In this document: piece after piece, positions 1 to 5,707 of the stretch
How the letters are laid out: the number at the start of each line of letters is the position of its first letter
How positions within the stretch are numbered: position 1 is the first letter of the stretch
From: an uncultured Oscillospiraceae bacterium
GTDB taxonomy: Bacteria; Bacillota; Clostridia; Oscillospirales; Acutalibacteraceae
Direction: 5' to 3'
Length of the DNA stretch: 8,766 nt
NCBI GenBank assembly: GCA_902462665.1
Contig: CABQCM010000034.1
Coordinates: forward strand, 1-8,766
Program-made: the position numbers and the translations under genes
The notes under the pieces: model-generated
What the model saw: only the letters and a program-made list of their open reading frames with translations
Told to the model about the DNA's origin: nothing
Database searches by the model: none

Positions 1-27
1 CAGCCGGGCGGGCAATTTCCCACTTCT

Positions 28-55
28 ATTATATACACGCCGGCGCGCGCCACAA
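28..55 (-). promoter_or_regulatory. Possible outward promoter at the left edge
   Basis: On the minus strand there is a perfect TATAAT (28-33), with TTGTGG (50-55) 16 bases upstream as a weak -35 (3 of 6 matches). The spacer contains the self-complementary GC-rich run GGCGCGCGCC. The site lies just after the tadA stop and points out of the window, so it would drive a separate transcript to the left. In many Firmicutes tadA is followed by the small SRP RNA gene and dnaX. The 27 bases left of the -10 are too few to identify any RNA. Confidence 0.35.
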
Positions 56-65
56 TACCAAACTG

Positions 66-515
66 TTAAATTTTGCGTAAATTTCCAAAAAACTCGGCTA
101 AAATACCGCCGCATTCCTCCGCCAACACCCCAGTGGTGACCCGTGGGGTATGATTGTAATCCACAGCGAAGAGATGAATGAGGGAGCCGACCGAACCCGC
201 CTTGTCATCCACCGCACCGTATACCAGGCGGTCGATGCGGGCGTTGATAATCGCTCCCGCGCACATGGGGCATGGCTCGAGGGTAACATAAAGTGTACAG
301 CCGCTCAAACGCCAGCTTTGCAATGCGGCGCATCCACGGTCAATGACCTCGATTTCAGCATGAGAGAGGGCGCTTTGGCGCTGCTCCCGCCGGTTGTGCC
401 CAGATGCGATAACCTCCCCCCCGCGAACCAACACCGCGCCGACCGGCACCTCGCCCTCTAAGGCGGCCAGCCGCGCCTCGTCCAATGCCAGGCGCATATA
501 TCGTTCGTCGTCCAT
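66..515 (-). CDS. tadA: tRNA-specific adenosine deaminase TadA
   Basis: TadA deaminates adenosine to inosine at the wobble position of tRNA-Arg(ACG) in the cytoplasm, and is usually essential. The 149-residue protein has the usual family length. The zinc and catalytic signature is intact: H52-A-E54 (zinc ligand and proton-shuttle Glu) and P81-C82-P-M-C85 (two zinc cysteines). The N-terminal segment E22-V-P-V-G-A and N41 also fit the family. The open frame extends upstream of 515, but that part overlaps recD2 in another frame. The ATG at 513-515 is chosen because AGGAGG (527-532) lies 11 bases before it and the family similarity begins right there. It follows the recD2 stop by 31 bases with no terminator between them, so the two are very probably co-transcribed. 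Nothing looks damaged. Confidence 0.94.
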   Translation of the reverse strand: MDDERYMRLALDEARLAALEGEVPVGAVLVRGGEVIASGHNRREQRQSALSHAEIEVIDRGCAALQSWRLSGCTLYVTLEPCPMCAGAIINARIDRLVYGAVDDKAGSVGSLIHLFAVDYNHTPRVTTGVLAEECGGILAEFFGNLRKI

Positions 516-546
516 CAAACGGATTTCCTCCTTTGCCGCGGCGATT

Positions 547-2796
547 CTATGATACCGGCGCTTCCTCCCAGATGGTAGGCGCGTTGACGATGGCCTCGGG
601 TACAGCCTCCTCCAAAAAAGGACGCAGCGCGGTATAGCGCAGGGTACGCTTGTCGTTTTCCACCATCGCGGCCACAAGAGCGGAGGAGCCCACCATGACC
701 AGCAACCGTTTGGCCCGCGTTACCGCGGTATAAAGCAGATTTCGGTAGCACAGCGGCGGCGGCGCTCCCAGCACCGGGATAACCACGCACGGATACTCGC
801 TGCCCTGGCTCTTATGCACCGTTACGGCGTAGGCAAGCTCCAAATCGGCTGCGTCCGACTCGGTATATAGCGCCAGCCGGTCGTCAAAGCGCACCGACAG
901 ATACCCCTTGGAACGGTTGATTTCCTCCAGAATGCCGATATCTCCGTTGAATACCCCCGTACCGTCCTCCTCGTCCGAGCGGGACCAAAGCAGCTCGTAG
1001 TTGTTTTTGTTCTGCATTACCTTGTCCCCCTCCCGCAGGAGCACCCCGCCGACCGTCAGCTCGGCCTTATCCAGAGCGGGGGGATTGAGCGCCTCCTGCA
1101 GCCGGGCGTTGACCGCTACCGTCCCCAGAGCCGTTTTGCGGGAGGGACAGAGAAGCTGAATGTCGTCTAAGGGAGAAAAGCCGTACGCTTTGGGCAGGCG
1201 GGTGGCGCACAAATCGGTCAGCAGGCGGGCGGCGCGCATGGGATTGCGCTCCTCCAGCAGGAAAAAGTCGCCGTCCCGCCGGGCAAGCTCCGGCAGCTGA
1301 CCGGTGACGATGCGGTGAGCGTTGAGCACGATCAGACTCTGCATGGACTGTCGAAAAATCTCGGTCAGGCAGACCCAGGGAATGCGGGCGCTTTGCAGCA
1401 GATCACCCAGCACATTTCCCGCCCCCACCGAAGGGAGCTGGTGGTCGTCCCCTACCATAACCAGACGACAGCCCAGCCGCATGGCCCGCAGCAGGCTCTC
1501 AAACAGAGGCACGTCAACCATCGAAAGCTCGTCGACAATGACTGCGTCGCAGTCGAGCGGGTTGCGCTCATTGCGGGCAAAATTGGCTTTGTTCGAGTCG
1601 GTCCACTCCACCTCGAGAAGCCGGTGAAGGGTCTTTGCCTCCGCACCGGTCAGCTCGCTCATACGCTTGGCCGCCCGGCCAGTCGGGGCGGCGAGGGCGA
1701 TGTTCATCCCCTGCTTCTCCATAATACTCAAAATTGCTTTGAGGGTGGTGGTTTTGCCGGTGCCGGGGCCGCCGGTAAGAATGAGGATTCCCTTGCGCAG
1801 CGCGGCGTGAATGGCCTGCCGCTGGCGTGTTTCATACACGATGCCCTGCTCGACCTCAATGCGGTCAATCTCGCTGTCCGGCGCCATGGCCAGCGGCGGT
1901 GGAAACTGCATCATCATGGCCAGCCGCCCGGCAATATAATGCTCGGCGCGATACAGGTAGGGCAAAAAGAGCAGCTCCTCCTTCCCTTCCACACGCGCAA
2001 TCAACGCCTCCTGCTCAATGAGCCGGTCGCAGGCGACGTCCACGCTGTCCCGCCCGACCGACAGCAGAGCGCAGGAAGTTTCTAACAGCTTTGAACGCGG
2101 CAGACAGGTGTGCCCGTTGCCGGTGTTGTGACGCAGGACATGCAGCACCCCGTTGTCCACCCGAAACTCATTGTCCTGCCCCAGTCCCATCTGGGCGGCA
2201 ATGTCGTCCGCCCGGTCGAAGGAAAACCCAATTTCCGACGAGCACAGCACGAAGGGATTGGCCTCCACCTGATCGGCCGAAGCGGGACCGAGCGCCTGAT
2301 AAATCCGCAGGCTTTCTTCCGGCGAGATGCCATACTGGGACAGCCGCAGCATAATCTCCCGCATGCCGAAGAGCTGCTCGTACCGCTCGCCAATTTCGCG
2401 GGCCTTGGCTTTGGAAATCCCCTTGACCAGCGCCAGGCGTTCCGGCTCCTTTTCCATCACCTCGAGAGTACGCTCGCCGAACGCCTCGACGATGCGGCAT
2501 GCGGTAGAGGGCCCCACCCCTTTGATGACCCCCGAGGAAAGGTACTTCAAAATCGCCTCGCTGGTAGCCGGGCGAACCTGCTCGCATTGGGCGGCGTGCA
2601 GCTGACGGCCGTACACCCGATGGGTTTCCCAGCTCCCCTCCAGACGAAGAATATCCCCCTCGTGCACCATGGGAAGGTTGCCCACCACCGTAATAAGCTC
2701 CCCACCGTCGTTGAGCCGCAGGACGGTATAGCCGTTTTGTTCATTGCGAAAGGTTACCGTTTCCACTGTGCCTTCCAGCTGTTCCGTTTGCTCCAC
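547..2796 (-). CDS. recD2: RecD2-family ATP-dependent DNA helicase
   Basis: This 749-residue protein matches the stand-alone RecD2 (RecD/TraA-type) superfamily 1B 5'-3' helicases, which act in DNA repair and replication-fork maintenance without RecBC. In order: an OB-like N-terminal region (about 1-75), helix-hairpin-helix repeats (about 88-135, GVIKGVG and LVKGISKAKA), then the motor. Motor motifs: Walker A G342-GPGTGKTT, Walker B V421-DELSMVD, motif III G449-DDHQLPSVG, TEIFRQ at 478-483, FNGDIG at 616-621, and the C-terminal TVHKSQGSEY (659-668) with TAVTRAK (690-696). All are intact and the length is normal for the family. The start is GTG at 2794-2796, set by GGAGG seven bases upstream. 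A near-consensus promoter lies about 50 bases ahead. tadA follows 31 bases downstream in the same operon. Confidence 0.95.
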   Translation of the reverse strand: MEQTEQLEGTVETVTFRNEQNGYTVLRLNDGGELITVVGNLPMVHEGDILRLEGSWETHRVYGRQLHAAQCEQVRPATSEAILKYLSSGVIKGVGPSTACRIVEAFGERTLEVMEKEPERLALVKGISKAKAREIGERYEQLFGMREIMLRLSQYGISPEESLRIYQALGPASADQVEANPFVLCSSEIGFSFDRADDIAAQMGLGQDNEFRVDNGVLHVLRHNTGNGHTCLPRSKLLETSCALLSVGRDSVDVACDRLIEQEALIARVEGKEELLFLPYLYRAEHYIAGRLAMMMQFPPPLAMAPDSEIDRIEVEQGIVYETRQRQAIHAALRKGILILTGGPGTGKTTTLKAILSIMEKQGMNIALAAPTGRAAKRMSELTGAEAKTLHRLLEVEWTDSNKANFARNERNPLDCDAVIVDELSMVDVPLFESLLRAMRLGCRLVMVGDDHQLPSVGAGNVLGDLLQSARIPWVCLTEIFRQSMQSLIVLNAHRIVTGQLPELARRDGDFFLLEERNPMRAARLLTDLCATRLPKAYGFSPLDDIQLLCPSRKTALGTVAVNARLQEALNPPALDKAELTVGGVLLREGDKVMQNKNNYELLWSRSDEEDGTGVFNGDIGILEEINRSKGYLSVRFDDRLALYTESDAADLELAYAVTVHKSQGSEYPCVVIPVLGAPPPLCYRNLLYTAVTRAKRLLVMVGSSALVAAMVENDKRTLRYTALRPFLEEAVPEAIVNAPTIWEEAPVS

Positions 2797-2803
2797 CGTC
2801 CAT

Positions 2804-2808
2804 CCTCC
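2804..2808 (-). promoter_or_regulatory. Ribosome binding site that sets the recD2 GTG start
   Basis: GGAGG on the minus strand lies 7 bases before GTG (2794-2796). An ATG at 2801-2803 touches this site and is out of frame with the helicase, so it cannot be the start. The GTG is the only start in the recD2 frame with good spacing. Confidence 0.75.
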
Positions 2809-2842
2809 CCGCTTTGCTTGATAGGGTATAAAGTATCAATTT

Positions 2843-2871
2843 ATTATACCGTTACATCGCGGCGAAGTCAA
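2843..2871 (-). promoter_or_regulatory. Promoter of the recD2-tadA operon
   Basis: TTGACT (2866-2871), an exact 17-base spacer and TATAAT (2843-2848) on the minus strand form a near-consensus vegetative promoter. It gives a leader of about 40 bases before the recD2 GTG. The -35 and -10 lie inside the open 3' tail of the broken deaminase frame. Confidence 0.8.
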
Positions 2872-3144
2872 GCAAAGGAACGACCGGCATTTCGCTCCGC
2901 CATAACCAAAAGGGATTGATATCCACCATTCCGGCGTAAGCTTCCCCAGCGTAACGACTGCTTTTCTCTCATAATCCAGCATAATTTCAACCGACGGATA
3001 ATCGTCGGACATTCGCTGAACCATGAGCTCGCAGCAAGCGCCGCATGGAGCGCCGGTTTTTCCGTCCGGCATAATGGCAATCACTTTTTGGATTTTGTAT
3101 TCCCCATTTGTAATCATATTAAAAATGGCGTTTCTTTCCGCACG

Positions 3145-3171
3145 TAGACGAAGCAATCCGGATACAACGCG
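3145..3171 (+). repeat. Left terminal inverted repeat of the MITE-like element
   Basis: Begins TAGACGAAGCAATCCGG and pairs with 3391-3417, with mismatches only at repeat positions 18 (A/G) and 24 (C/T). It abuts hairpin A directly. Confidence 0.85.
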
Positions 3172-3277
3172 CCGCAGGGCGGCAACTTTGGCCGCCAGCC
3201 GCGTTGCCGTTCATAGAAAAGCACTAGCTTTCCGTCTTCCGGCGCCTTGCCGACGACCAAAGCTGCGCGGCCTGCGG
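3172..3277. repeat. Internal hairpin A of the element
   Basis: A long imperfect inverted repeat centred at about 3224.5 with the tetraloop ACTA (3223-3226). Matching blocks sit symmetrically: CCGCAGG (3172-3178) with CCTGCGG (3271-3277), and GCAACTTTGGCCGCC (3182-3196) with GACGACCAAAGCTGC (3252-3266; 12 of 15 pair). Near the loop, AAAGC pairs with GCTTT. The arms have diverged by several substitutions while keeping the fold. Confidence 0.75.
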
Positions 3278-3284
3278 TCGAAGA

Positions 3285-3390
3285 TTTTTCGCGCCGGGCA
3301 TTGAAGCGCCGGGAAGGCGCTCGATGCAGCCATGCTATCGCATGGCGAAGCAACGTAACACCCCCGGCGTTTCAAGACCTTCGCGTAAAA
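3285..3390. repeat. Internal hairpin B of the element
   Basis: A second long imperfect inverted repeat, centred at 3337.5 with loop TATC (3336-3339). It has a perfect 7-bp top stem GCCATGC/GCATGGC (3329-3335 with 3340-3346). Further out, TTGAAGCGCCGGG (3301-3313) pairs with 3363-3375 (12 of 13), and TTTTTCGCG (3285-3293) pairs with CGCGTAAAA (3382-3390; 8 of 9). Confidence 0.75.
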
Positions 3391-3417
3391 CGCATTGTAC
3401 CCGGATTGCTTCGTCTA
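3391..3417 (-). repeat. Right terminal inverted repeat of the MITE-like element
   Basis: Read on the minus strand it begins TAGACGAAGCAATCCGG, the partner of 3145-3171 (25 of 27 identical). It abuts hairpin B directly. Confidence 0.85.
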
Positions 3418-3559
3418 TCCCAGAGTCGAACATGTATCGACGCACCCCCCTACATAAATTCTGCCGGTGCTCGATCATACTGCCGCAGCAACGCCGCCGG
3501 CCTCGACATAATAAGATATACGCTGATCCTTTGGAACTTTTAGGGCTGCGCGATATAGG

Positions 3560-4045
3560 TCATCCCAACTCGTATCCATTCGGCTTTCCTCCCTTGGTGA
3601 TAGACGGCTCCTCGTGAGCGTAATCATATAAAATCTGAATTTCCTCCGGCAACTTATCCGGTAGCATGCGGTTCAGGCGTTCTTCGTTTCCGTCCAGGAT
3701 AGCCTGCTCATAATACCAGCATTTAAAACGAATCATGGAAAGGGTGCGATTCATTTTTTCCATTTCTGCTTCCACAGCTTTCTTTTGATTAAGAAATAAC
3801 TCTAGTCTTTGCTGGTAGGTTGTATTCCCCTGCGAACACCATTCCATAAACCGCTTAATATCTTTAATTTCCAAGCCGGATTTCTTGAGGCATTCAATTA
3901 CATGCAAAGCCTCCAGTTCTTTGTCGGTAAATTTACGAATTCCGGAGCTGCGCTGCATATTCGGAAAAAGCCCCTCTTTATCATAATATCGAAGCGTCGA
4001 AATAGGAAGATGGAACAATTCGGATACCTGACCTATGGTATACAT
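3560..4045 (-). CDS. MerR-family transcriptional regulator, AdhR/NmlR-like
   Basis: A 161-residue MerR protein, expected to bind the divergent promoter as a dimer and twist an over-long spacer to activate it. The winged helix-turn-helix domain fills about residues 1-70 (M-YTIGQVSELF, STLRYYDKEGL, SGIRKFTDKELEAL). A charged dimerisation helix follows (about 78-120). Cysteines are at 52, 70 and 109. Cys52 in the IECLKKSG segment lies where Bacillus subtilis AdhR has its aldehyde-reactive Cys52, so an electrophile signal is plausible but not proven. No metal-binding C-terminal cysteine cluster is present, which argues against a metal sensor. The ATG (4043-4045) has GGAGG five bases upstream. The 3' end overlaps the dead deaminase gene by 20 bases. 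The product looks intact. It probably controls itself and the plus-strand operon starting at 4158. Confidence 0.92.
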   Translation of the reverse strand: MYTIGQVSELFHLPISTLRYYDKEGLFPNMQRSSGIRKFTDKELEALHVIECLKKSGLEIKDIKRFMEWCSQGNTTYQQRLELFLNQKKAVEAEMEKMNRTLSMIRFKCWYYEQAILDGNEERLNRMLPDKLPEEIQILYDYAHEEPSITKGGKPNGYELG

Positions 4046-4077
4046 TTCGTTTCCTCCAAAAATTTTTCATTTTAATA

Positions 4078-4108
4078 TTGACCTAAAGTTAGGTTTATGT
4101 ATTATGAT
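4078..4108 (+). promoter_or_regulatory. MerR-type promoter of the flavoprotein-hydrolase-cupin operon
   Basis: TTGACC (4078-4083) and TATGAT (4103-4108) are separated by 19 bases, two more than the standard 17. That long spacer is the hallmark of promoters that MerR-family regulators activate by DNA distortion. It lies between the divergent merR and the operon, and transcription should begin near 4115. Confidence 0.83.
4081..4094. promoter_or_regulatory. Probable MerR operator dyad
   Basis: ACCTAA-AG-TTAGGT is a perfect 6-2-6 inverted repeat. It overlaps the end of the -35 box and the first part of the 19-base spacer. The placement is shifted toward the -35 compared with classical MerR operators, so the true footprint may extend further into the spacer. 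Confidence 0.65.
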
Positions 4109-4109
4109 A

Positions 4110-4138
4110 AGAATATCACGAATGGACAGATAAGTCAA
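4110..4138 (-). promoter_or_regulatory. Possible merR promoter
   Basis: On the minus strand, TTGACT (4133-4138), a 17-base spacer and TATTCT (4110-4115) make a moderate promoter reading into merR. Its start point would fall near 4103, so the operator dyad would lie just downstream. That arrangement would let MerR repress its own gene. The -10 matches only 4 of 6. Confidence 0.5.
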
Positions 4139-4157
4139 TCTGGCCACAGGAGGTATG

Positions 4158-4697
4158 ATGAAAAAAATTTTGATTCTCAGCACCAGCTTGCGAAGCAACA
4201 GCAATTCGCAGCAGCTTGCCGAGGCCTTTGAAAACGGCGCAAAAGCTGCGGGGCACGAGGTGGAGCAAATCACATTTCAAAATAAAGCGATTGCTTTTTG
4301 CAAGGGATGCCTGGCGTGCCAAAGGATCGGCCAATGCGTCATCCAAGACGACGCGCTGGAGATTACCGAAAAAATGAAGAAGGCGGACGTCATTGTGTGG
4401 GCGACGCCGATTTACTATTACGAGATGAGTGGTCAGATGAAAACCATGATAGACCGGGCCAATTCCCTTTATTCCTCCGATTACCGCTTTCGGGACGTTT
4501 ATTTGCTTTCTGCGGCGGCAGAGGATGAGGAAGGCGTGGATGAGAGAACAATTCACGGCTTAGAAGGCTGGATCGCCTGTTACGAAAACGCGCGGCTTGC
4601 GGGAACTGTTTTTGCAGGCGGCGTCAACGACGCTGGAGAGATTGCAGGACATCCTGCGCTGGCAAAAGCGTATGAAATGGGCAAGGCCATTCAATAA
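4158..4697 (+). CDS. Iron-sulfur flavoprotein-like, flavodoxin-fold oxidoreductase
   Basis: A 179-residue flavodoxin-fold protein of the NADPH-dependent FMN reductase/Isf group, cytoplasmic and FMN-binding. Visible features: an N-terminal beta strand KILILSTS followed by the phosphate loop LRSNSNS (residues 8-17), then C48-KG-C51-LA-C54-QRIGQ-C60, then TPIYYYEMSGQMKTMIDR (83-100), a flavin-contact segment typical of this group. The CX2CX2CX5C spacing matches the compact motif that holds a [4Fe-4S] cluster in Isf of Methanosarcina, so an iron-sulfur cluster is likely but not proven. Tandem ATGs occur at 4155 and 4158. AGGAGG (4148-4153) is one base from the first and four from the second, so 4158 is preferred. 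It is the first gene after the MerR-type promoter and lies 19 bases before the hydrolase. Its substrate is unknown; quinone or electrophile reduction would suit the context. Confidence 0.86.
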   Translation: MKKILILSTSLRSNSNSQQLAEAFENGAKAAGHEVEQITFQNKAIAFCKGCLACQRIGQCVIQDDALEITEKMKKADVIVWATPIYYYEMSGQMKTMIDRANSLYSSDYRFRDVYLLSAAAEDEEGVDERTIHGLEGWIACYENARLAGTVFAGGVNDAGEIAGHPALAKAYEMGKAIQ

Positions 4698-4716
4698 GCT
4701 CAGGAGGGATTGTAAT

Positions 4717-5691
4717 ATGGAAGAAAAATTGGTTTTAACGCAGGAATGGGATAAGACCTTCCCGAAAAGCGACAAAGTCAGACACAGCAAAGTAACCTTT
4801 CATAACCGATATGGAATTACGCTGGCCGCGGATGCGTATGCGCCCACAAATGCGCAGGGCAAGCTGCCGGCAATCGCAGTAAGCGGGCCGTTCGGAGCGG
4901 TCAAGGAACAGGCCTCTGGATTATACGCGCAGACAATGGCGGAGCAGGGATTTTTCACCATTGCATTCGACCCGTCTTTTACAGGAGAAAGCGGCGGCAT
5001 GCCGCGTTATGTTGCATCGCCGGATATCAACACGGAGGATTTTCAAGCAGCCGTTGACTATTTGTCCGTGCAGGAGCATGTCGATTCTGAAAAAATTGGC
5101 ATCATCGGCATCTGCGGCTGGGGTGGCCTGGCGCTGAACGCCGCCGCCATTGACACCAGAATCAAGGCGACGGTGGCGTCCACCATGTACGATATGAGCC
5201 GGGTCAACGCAAAGGGGTATTTTGACGCGGAGGACAGCGAGGAGGCGCGCTATGAAAAGCGCAAAGCATGCAACGTCCAAAGAACCATAGACTACAAAAA
5301 CGGCTCCTATGCTCTTGCCGGCGGCGTAGTTGACCCGTTGCCGGAGGACGCTCCGTATTTCGTCAAGGATTATCACGATTATTACAAGACAAAGCGCGGG
5401 TATCATATCCGCTCTCTCAATTCCAACGGCGGCTGGAACGCAACGGGCTGTCAATCTTTTTTAAATATGCCAATCATGCAGTATGCTTCGGAAATTCGCA
5501 GCGCGGTTCTTTTGATTCATGGAGAAAAGGCGCATTCCTGCTACTTCAGCAAAGACGCTTATCAGCTTCTCCAAGGGGAGCAGAAAGAACTGCTCCTGAT
5601 CCCAGGGGCCGTGCATACGGATTTGTACGATAAAAAAGATATCATTCCGTTTGATAAGATGACCGAGTTTTTCAAAAAATCTTTTCGGTAA
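4717..5691 (+). CDS. Alpha/beta hydrolase, YcjY/dienelactone-hydrolase-like
   Basis: A 324-residue soluble alpha/beta hydrolase that resembles Escherichia coli YcjY across most of its length. The nucleophile elbow is G131-I-C133-G-W-G, so the nucleophile is cysteine, as in dienelactone hydrolase, rather than serine. Supporting segments are FDPSFTGESGG (84-94), STMYDMSR (155-162), VKDYHDYYKTKRGYH (216-230) and LLIHGEKAHS (265-274). The histidine is probably H300 in PGAVHTDLYD; the acid may be E270. No signal peptide is visible. The open frame reaches back to 4597 inside the previous gene. The ATG at 4717 is chosen for AGGAGGG (4702-4708) eight bases upstream and because the protein similarity starts there. 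It is the middle gene of the operon. The substrate is unknown; an ester, thioester or lactone is reasonable. Confidence 0.9.
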   Translation: MEEKLVLTQEWDKTFPKSDKVRHSKVTFHNRYGITLAADAYAPTNAQGKLPAIAVSGPFGAVKEQASGLYAQTMAEQGFFTIAFDPSFTGESGGMPRYVASPDINTEDFQAAVDYLSVQEHVDSEKIGIIGICGWGGLALNAAAIDTRIKATVASTMYDMSRVNAKGYFDAEDSEEARYEKRKACNVQRTIDYKNGSYALAGGVVDPLPEDAPYFVKDYHDYYKTKRGYHIRSLNSNGGWNATGCQSFLNMPIMQYASEIRSAVLLIHGEKAHSCYFSKDAYQLLQGEQKELLLIPGAVHTDLYDKKDIIPFDKMTEFFKKSFR

Positions 5692-5707
5692 AGAGGGGGA
5701 CGATACC

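Larger units (their letters stand above)
3145..3417. mobile_element. MITE-like insertion, 273 bp, with TIRs and two internal hairpins
   Basis: The element interrupts the deaminase gene exactly between its TLG and AERNAI segments. Its ends are 27-bp inverted repeats (3145-3171 and 3391-3417) matching at 25 of 27 positions and starting with TA. The interior is almost entirely two inverted-repeat arms (3172-3277 and 3285-3390) joined by 7 bases. No plausible coding gene is present, so it would be non-autonomous. TA at both outer ends fits the TA target duplication of IS630/Tc1-mariner-type transposases, but the palindromic end makes it unclear whether TA belongs to the target or the element. Removing all 273 bp keeps the deaminase frame (273 = 3 x 91), one residue short of relatives. 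Keeping one TA leaves the frame one base out, so some decay followed or accompanied insertion. Confidence 0.78.
2836..3579 (-). pseudogene. Cytidine-deaminase-like pseudogene split by a small mobile element
   Basis: Two halves of one zinc-dependent cytidine-deaminase-type protein (normally about 130-140 residues) are recognisable. The 5' half (3579 to 3418) begins M-D-T-S-W-D-D-L-Y and includes EAGGVAAAV, then STGRIYVGGCVDTCSTLG. It is broken by an in-frame TGA at 3475-3477 (codon 35). The 3' half (3144 down) resumes at R-AERNAIFNMITNGE and continues through MPDGKTGAPCGACCE to KLTPEWW. The two PCGAC zinc cysteines and the catalytic Glu survive. The third zinc ligand, expected as Cys in CAER, is a CGT Arg codon. 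Between the halves lies a 273-bp element whose first codon in this frame is TAG. The start is the ATG at 3577-3579 with GGGAGG 8 bases upstream, inside merR, which it overlaps by 20 bases; the two were probably translationally coupled. Beyond PEWW (about 2918) the frame runs to TAA at 2836-2838 through sequence that now holds the recD2 promoter. Its former substrate, free cytidine or another aminated base, cannot be told. Confidence 0.87.

Noticed and set aside
2744..2803. Short out-of-frame ATG reading frame overlapping the recD2 start
   Set aside because: The ATG at 2801-2803 touches the GGAGG with no spacing, and the 20-codon product has no similarity; it is a chance overlap.
1315..2919. 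Long plus-strand open frames opposite recD2
   Set aside because: Antisense shadows of a high-GC gene whose helicase motifs are all on the minus strand.
3114..3353. Minus-strand open frame of 79 codons across the element
   Set aside because: It runs through inverted-repeat sequence and joins the element to the deaminase in the wrong frame; no protein similarity and no good ribosome binding site.
3475..3477. TGA in the deaminase as a selenocysteine or recoded codon
   Set aside because: No cysteine or selenocysteine is expected at this position, merR itself ends in TGA, and the gene has other inactivating lesions.
3247..3617. Plus-strand open frames over the element and the deaminase 5' half
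   Set aside because: They are antisense to recognisable deaminase and merR coding sequence and resemble no protein.
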